NCBI RefSeq assembly: GCF_004345705.1
Contig: NZ_SLWV01000031.1
Coordinates: 1-42,942, forward strand
DNA length: 42,942 nucleotides
Direction: 5' to 3'
DNA from: Marinisporobacter balticus
GTDB lineage: Bacteria > Bacillota > Clostridia > Peptostreptococcales > Thermotaleaceae
A model generated the notes under the pieces. It worked only from the letters and a program-made list of their open reading frames with translations, was not told where the DNA came from and did not search any database. How positions within the stretch are numbered: position 1 is the stretch's first letter; every line of letters begins with the position of its first letter. A program made the position numbers and the translations under genes. Of the stretch, positions 39,629-42,942 are shown piece by piece.

Positions 39629-40366
39629 TTATAAATATAATTTTTGAACTATTATTGATATAAATTCTTTGTTTGTAGGTTTTTCAGAAAAGTATTTGAT
39701 AATATTATCTTTATTTCCTCGAAGCCATGTTGATTCTATTGCATGTCTAATATCTTTTCTAATTCTGTCTGCGTTTGAACTATGTTTTTTTGCCAGGTAT
39801 GCATATATTGTTTTCATTTCGATGTCTAGTTCTTTTCTTATAAAAATCATTTCTATTGATTCTTTTAAATACAAAAAACCTTTTAAATGGCTTGGGATAC
39901 CTAATTCAAAAAAGATTTTTTTTATTTCTATTTCAAAAAATTCATTTTGATTATTTCTGTATCTATGCATACTACTATCTTCAACATTAAGTGAACATTC
40001 AGAAGATTTCATTATTTGCCTAATTCTATTAACAGTTTCATTAATATCTATAGGTTTGATCAAAAAGTAATCTGCTCCTAACCTAATTGCTTCTCTGGTA
40101 ACGTTATCTTGTCCTGATGAAGAAATCACCATTATTTTTGGTCTTGATTTATTTAATTTACCCAAAACTCCTAAGCCATCAAGGTGTGGCATTATTATGT
40201 CAAGCAGCATGATATCTGGTTCAACTTCTATTATCATTTGTATAGCTTCTTTTCCATTATTAGCTATACCAACTACTTCCATATCCTCTTGTCTGGATAT
40301 TATCTCTTTTAAAATTTCACAGGCCTCTTTATTATCATCTATAATTAGCACTTTTATTTTTTCCAT
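39629..40366 (-). CDS. Spo0A homologue (sporulation response regulator)
   Basis: 245 residues from ATG 40366. Receiver domain with D10-D11, phospho-acceptor D56 (LLDIIMP) and K104 (LIKPID), then the Spo0A C-terminal DNA-binding domain (about 147-245): GIPSHLKGFLYLKESIEMI, the recognition segment NADRIRKDIRHAIESTWLRGN and KPTNKEFISIIVQKL. All landmarks of the sporulation master regulator are present. The copy would interfere with or tune host sporulation, or link phage state to it. A TTTTGTCGAAA box lies in its promoter region. Confidence 0.92.
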   Translation of the reverse strand: MEKIKVLIIDDNKEACEILKEIISRQEDMEVVGIANNGKEAIQMIIEVEPDIMLLDIIMPHLDGLGVLGKLNKSRPKIMVISSSGQDNVTREAIRLGADYFLIKPIDINETVNRIRQIMKSSECSLNVEDSSMHRYRNNQNEFFEIEIKKIFFELGIPSHLKGFLYLKESIEMIFIRKELDIEMKTIYAYLAKKHSSNADRIRKDIRHAIESTWLRGNKDNIIKYFSEKPTNKEFISIIVQKLYL

Positions 40367-40396
40367 CAGCAACCTCACTTTTTACTTTTGGTCATG

Positions 40397-40407
40397 TTTC
40401 GACAAAA
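40397..40407 (-). promoter_or_regulatory. Spo0A box (0A box)
   Basis: TTTTGTCGAAA on the minus strand holds the exact core TGTCGAA, about 30 bp before the spo0A-like start. A 10-bp direct repeat AAAATATTCC (40404-40413, 40428-40437) is next to it. Suggests autoregulation or control by host Spo0A. Confidence 0.6.
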
Positions 40408-40493
40408 TATTCCTATCTCCTTTATGTAAAATATTCCAATTTAAGTTTTTTAAATGTGGATTATTTTAAACATTAAAAGCAGTAAAAAATAGA

Positions 40494-40539
40494 TGATCGA
40501 CAATATTTTACATAATTAGTATGTTTTAAGTGTTATAAT
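40494..40539 (+). promoter_or_regulatory. Promoter of the membrane-anchored gene with 0A-like box
   Basis: An extended -10, TGTTATAAT (40531-40539), with no clear -35. A 0A-like TTGTCGAT (minus strand, about 40496-40504) lies where an activator would sit. Confidence 0.5.
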
Positions 40540-40569
40540 CTACCTAAAATGTAAAGAAGGGTGATAAAT

Positions 40570-41526
40570 ATGGATGCATTCATTGGTATGATTGGTGTCT
40601 TAGGTTTTTTAGTTTGTTTAGTAGTTTTGATTTATAGGTTTATAAAGAAAAAGCCTAAAAAACCTATTGTAATAGGTTTAGGCCTAAGTCTTTGTCTATT
40701 TATTTTAGGTGTTTCAATGGATTCTTCTCCATCTAAAACAGATGCTGCCATTGCAAATGAAAAACCAGAGAATAAACAAGTTGAAGAAGTAAAGAAAGAA
40801 TCTAAAGAAGAATCATTAAAAGAATTTAAAGCAACTATGAGTTTGAAAGTAGAAGAAAAAAATGTAATTGCAACAATTGAGACAAATGCTCCTAATGGTA
40901 CTTTATTAGAGACTTCGCTAATGAATGCCGATATGAATAACTTTAAATCATTAAGCGAATTTATTGAAGTTAAAGATGGAAAAGCTACTCATACATTTAA
41001 TGTTTCTGATTGGCCAACTGGATATATTGGTGGAATAGCATCTATGCGATTTGATTTAAAAGATCATCCGCAACCTCCAAACATTCTTGAATTTTATGGC
41101 GAAAAAGGAGAAAAAGCAGAAGGGATACAAATAGAAGATGCTCATGATGATTTTAAATATGGGAAACTTGAAAATATAACCATTGCATATCCAAGTGAAG
41201 CAGCAGTAAAAGAAAAATTAGATAAATTGTTCATAGATACTTTAAATGAAATGATCTCAAAAAGTGAAGGTGTAATTATCGATATAAAACCTGCTACTAT
41301 CAACGATTGGTCTATTGTATATGTGACAGTTAGTGATTCATGGTATTATTCACCTAAGCATGAGCAGGAAAGGTTTGCTGAACAAATAGCAAACACTGTA
41401 CAAACAGTTCTCTATAATTGTGAAAAAGTTAAAAAAGATAGCGCTGTGAGTGTATATTATTATGATACGTACAAAAAGAAATTGGCTTCACCTAAAATGT
41501 TTGGTGGTTATGAAATTGAAGAATAA
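40570..41526 (+). CDS. Membrane-anchored extracytoplasmic protein
   Basis: 318 residues from ATG 40570 (GAAGGG upstream). Two hydrophobic segments (about 3-23 and 32-49) precede an acidic, charged outside domain (from about 55). The repeat-free C-terminal part holds strand-rich segments with YVTVSDSWYYSPKHEQERFAEQIANTVQ. It is divergent from the spo0A-like gene and could be under its control. A lysogenic-conversion surface protein is plausible; no family recognised. Confidence 0.8.
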   Translation: MDAFIGMIGVLGFLVCLVVLIYRFIKKKPKKPIVIGLGLSLCLFILGVSMDSSPSKTDAAIANEKPENKQVEEVKKESKEESLKEFKATMSLKVEEKNVIATIETNAPNGTLLETSLMNADMNNFKSLSEFIEVKDGKATHTFNVSDWPTGYIGGIASMRFDLKDHPQPPNILEFYGEKGEKAEGIQIEDAHDDFKYGKLENITIAYPSEAAVKEKLDKLFIDTLNEMISKSEGVIIDIKPATINDWSIVYVTVSDSWYYSPKHEQERFAEQIANTVQTVLYNCEKVKKDSAVSVYYYDTYKKKLASPKMFGGYEIEE

Positions 41527-41534
41527 TTTCAAAT

Positions 41535-41566
41535 GGCTCCTGGATCAATAAGACCAGGAGCTTTAT
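41535..41566 (+). terminator. Terminator after the membrane-anchored gene
   Basis: GCTCCTGG (41536-41543) pairs with CCAGGAGC (41554-41561), followed by TTTAT. Confidence 0.75.
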
Positions 41567-41729
41567 CATGCGCTAAAATTATATTTAGGACATGAAAAAT
41601 AGACATTGTATTTCTACAATATCTTAAAATTAAAACCGTTTTATTTTGATTTTAAGCGTATTTTTTTATTTAAATAAGGAATACTATTACTTTAATTATT
41701 TTTATTCCCTTGCGTAGCTTGTACAACTT

Positions 41730-42659
41730 TTAAAGCATATTATTAGCACTATATTCCTCTATAGCATTTAACAAAAGAATCATGAAATAGTTGAATCTAT
41801 TTTTAATCTCTCGCTCTGATTGTACTTGCTTAAATTTATTTAGGGCATAATCGCAAATATTAACATTTAATTTTAATAACTGCTTATGAATCTGTTGGCT
41901 ATTAAGTGTAGTATTTTTTATTTTTAACTGGTTAAGCTCCAGTAACTTTTTAATTGTATTCTTTAATAAATCGCTCACATCTTCTTTGTAAAGATTTATT
42001 TCTATTTTTCCTATAACTGTATTATATGTATTTTCTATGTCTGTCTGTTCGTCTATTTTATTTTCTGGGACTGACTGAGTAATCTCTGTAGTAATTTTTG
42101 TAGTACTCTCTGTTAAAGATTTTACCCTTTGGGGAATATCCATTTTACCCTTTGGGGAATATCCATTTTCACCTTTGGGTAAAATGGGTGTTTCCAATCC
42201 TTCTACCGTTTTTACCTTTTGGGTAAATTGGGTATTTACAATGCTTTCAGCTTGATTTTTGAATATCTCGTTTTTAAGTATTATCAAGTTATCAAGTTTT
42301 AATTTTATATGGATCATTGGTGATCCACTAAACTTGAAAAGCTGTGTTTCAACTATGTTTTTTTCCTTTAGAATCTTAATCGCTCTATCATATTGTTTTG
42401 GAGATATCCTTATTTCTTCATACCAATCGGTCCTGCTTTTCGCAAGCCACAATTCTCCATCTTTTTTAACGCGTAGCTTTGTTGTACCTTCTTTGCTCGG
42501 CAGATACCAATAAATTAATTGGCTTAATAACAACCCTGCTATTAGATCGCCAGCCACATCTACATATATCTTTTTAAAATCAATGGTGTCTTTGGTTGAT
42601 TGCTCCCACAATAAAAATTGCAATATTTCTGGATTGTTATAAATATTATCTTTTGACAT
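41730..42659 (-). CDS. Plasmid replication initiator (Rep), winged-helix type
   Basis: 309 residues. The N-terminal winged helix (about 28-120; DLIAGLLLSQLIYWYLP, WYEEIRISPKQYDRAIKILKEKNIV) is the pattern of Firmicute plasmid and phage initiators. The middle (about 140-180) is encoded by tandem repeats that are likely the origin; the C-terminus is helical. AAGGGGG is 8 bp before ATG 42659. Expression seems limited by the antisense RNA at 42763. It replicates the lysogenic plasmid form. Confidence 0.85.
   Translation of the reverse strand: MSKDNIYNNPEILQFLLWEQSTKDTIDFKKIYVDVAGDLIAGLLLSQLIYWYLPSKEGTTKLRVKKDGELWLAKSRTDWYEEIRISPKQYDRAIKILKEKNIVETQLFKFSGSPMIHIKLKLDNLIILKNEIFKNQAESIVNTQFTQKVKTVEGLETPILPKGENGYSPKGKMDIPQRVKSLTESTTKITTEITQSVPENKIDEQTDIENTYNTVIGKIEINLYKEDVSDLLKNTIKKLLELNQLKIKNTTLNSQQIHKQLLKLNVNICDYALNKFKQVQSEREIKNRFNYFMILLLNAIEEYSANNML
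42120..42232. repeat. Iterons inside rep, probable plasmid origin
   Basis: Two near-identical 23-bp units (42120-42142, 42143-42165) with core TTTACCCTTTGGGGAA, followed in phase by a diverged third (42166-42188) and a fourth at 42209-42232 reading TTTACCTTTTGGGTAAA. Each core is a dyad. Initiator genes with in-gene iterons carry their origin there, so this is the best candidate oriV. Confidence 0.75.
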
Positions 42660-42687
42660 TTTAAAATCCCCCTTGATTTACGCAGGT

Positions 42688-42700
42688 GGATTCCAAGAAT
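42688..42700 (-). promoter_or_regulatory. Long-range pairing segment in the rep leader
   Basis: In rep mRNA, GGAAUCCA (42694-42687) can pair with UGGAUUCU (42791-42784), 8 bp over about 90 nt. The second segment is inside the antisense RNA region, so RNA-RNA binding would break this pairing next to the ribosome site. Confidence 0.4.
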
Positions 42701-42726
42701 ATACAATAAATTTTCTATTAAAATAC

Positions 42727-42851
42727 TTGAACACAATACATGTGTTGTGTTATTATATATTTAATTGAAAAATGCATATTAAAAGAATCCAAAGAACCCT
42801 TTGAAAAGTCCAATGACGGCGAAATCATTTCTGGACTTTTCTTGCGTTTTT
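42727..42851 (+). ncRNA. Counter-transcribed RNA controlling rep
   Basis: TTGAAC (42727-42732), 18 bp, TATTAT (42751-42756) predicts a start near 42763. The transcript ends in a long hairpin (GAAAAGTCCA 42803-42812 with TGGACTTTTC 42832-42841, plus AATGA/TCATT inside) and then GCGTTTTT to 42851. It lies wholly within, and antisense to, the rep leader that starts near 42856. The spacer 42731-42750 is a near-perfect palindrome (18 of 20), a possible operator. About 88 nt, typical of copy-control RNAs. Confidence 0.6.
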
Positions 42852-42942
42852 GTATTAAATCAATTATAAGCTAACTTTTGAGAAATTTCAACAAAAGAAA
42901 ATCGATCATTCGAGTGTTTTTTATATTTTATCACTATATTTT
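42848..42942. repeat. Terminal repeat, right copy (circular overlap)
   Basis: Exact copy of bases 1-95; see the left copy. It closes the circle between the antisense-RNA terminator and the start of the par region. Confidence 0.93.
42863..42891 (-). promoter_or_regulatory. rep promoter
   Basis: On the minus strand TTGAAA (42886-42891), 17 bp, TATAAT (42863-42868), a nearly ideal vegetative promoter. It predicts a start near 42856 and a leader of about 195 nt before the rep ATG 42659. The same sequence appears at 16-44 in the other copy of the overlap. Confidence 0.75.

Noticed and set aside
1..42942. tRNA or rRNA genes
   Set aside because: No cloverleaf-like or T-arm GGTTCGAATCC patterns were seen on either strand by eye; a tRNA search program would settle it.

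Overview
The window is one complete circular low-GC (about 30% by eye) phage-plasmid from a spore-forming Firmicute, most likely a clostridium. Bases 1-95 recur exactly at 42848-42942, so the molecule closes on itself and the unique length is about 42,847 bp. It carries a full contractile-tail (myovirus, PBSX/XkdK-type) virion set together with plasmid functions: a Rep protein, a ParA plus ribbon-helix-helix partition pair, and a Xer-like recombinase. The spore-forming host is inferred from a phage-borne Spo0A homologue, a phage sigma factor and the clostridial style of the genes.

Layout. (1) 1-5750, plasmid and accessory region: partition operon with nested inverted repeats, Xer recombinase, a candidate small RNA, a 13-bp-period TGTCGYT repeat array, a helical protein plus an autoregulated HTH protein, and a DUF3644/HEPN-type gene facing a structured non-coding RNA. 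(2) 5972-24606, late genes on the minus strand, transcribed leftward: HNH, terminases, portal, protease, capsid, connectors, sheath, tube, frameshifted tail chaperone, tape measure, baseplate, fibre, XhlA, amidase, holin. (3) 24686-26767, late control: two dyads upstream of HNH, a second (short) tyrosine recombinase, an ArpU-like regulator, a Com-like zinc protein, and a 354-bp Tn3-like miniature element with a 5-bp target duplication. (4) 26789-38335, early genes: an ion channel with an altered filter, SSB, many small proteins, a C5 methyltransferase, MazG, a sigma factor, DnaB helicase, replisome organiser. Two isolated plus-strand genes sit here, each overlapped tail to tail by related coiled-coil genes. 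(5) 38434-39406, lysogeny switch: Cro-like and CI-like HTH proteins, TTTACG operators, and a LexA-box-controlled 36-residue ORF. (6) 39629-41526: Spo0A homologue and a divergent membrane-anchored protein. (7) 41730-42942: rep gene with internal iterons and an antisense-RNA control region.

How it works together (inference). As a lysogen the element would replicate by Rep, limited by a counter-transcribed RNA, with ParA and its RHH partner segregating copies and Xer resolving dimers. The CI-like repressor has no peptidase domain, so the LexA-controlled small ORF next to it is a plausible SOS-driven antirepressor. Once the early operon is on, the sigma factor, Com and ArpU proteins would hand over to the late operon. 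Spo0A, the HEPN protein, the channel and the methyltransferase look like lysogeny or fitness genes. No tRNA, rRNA or CRISPR array was seen.
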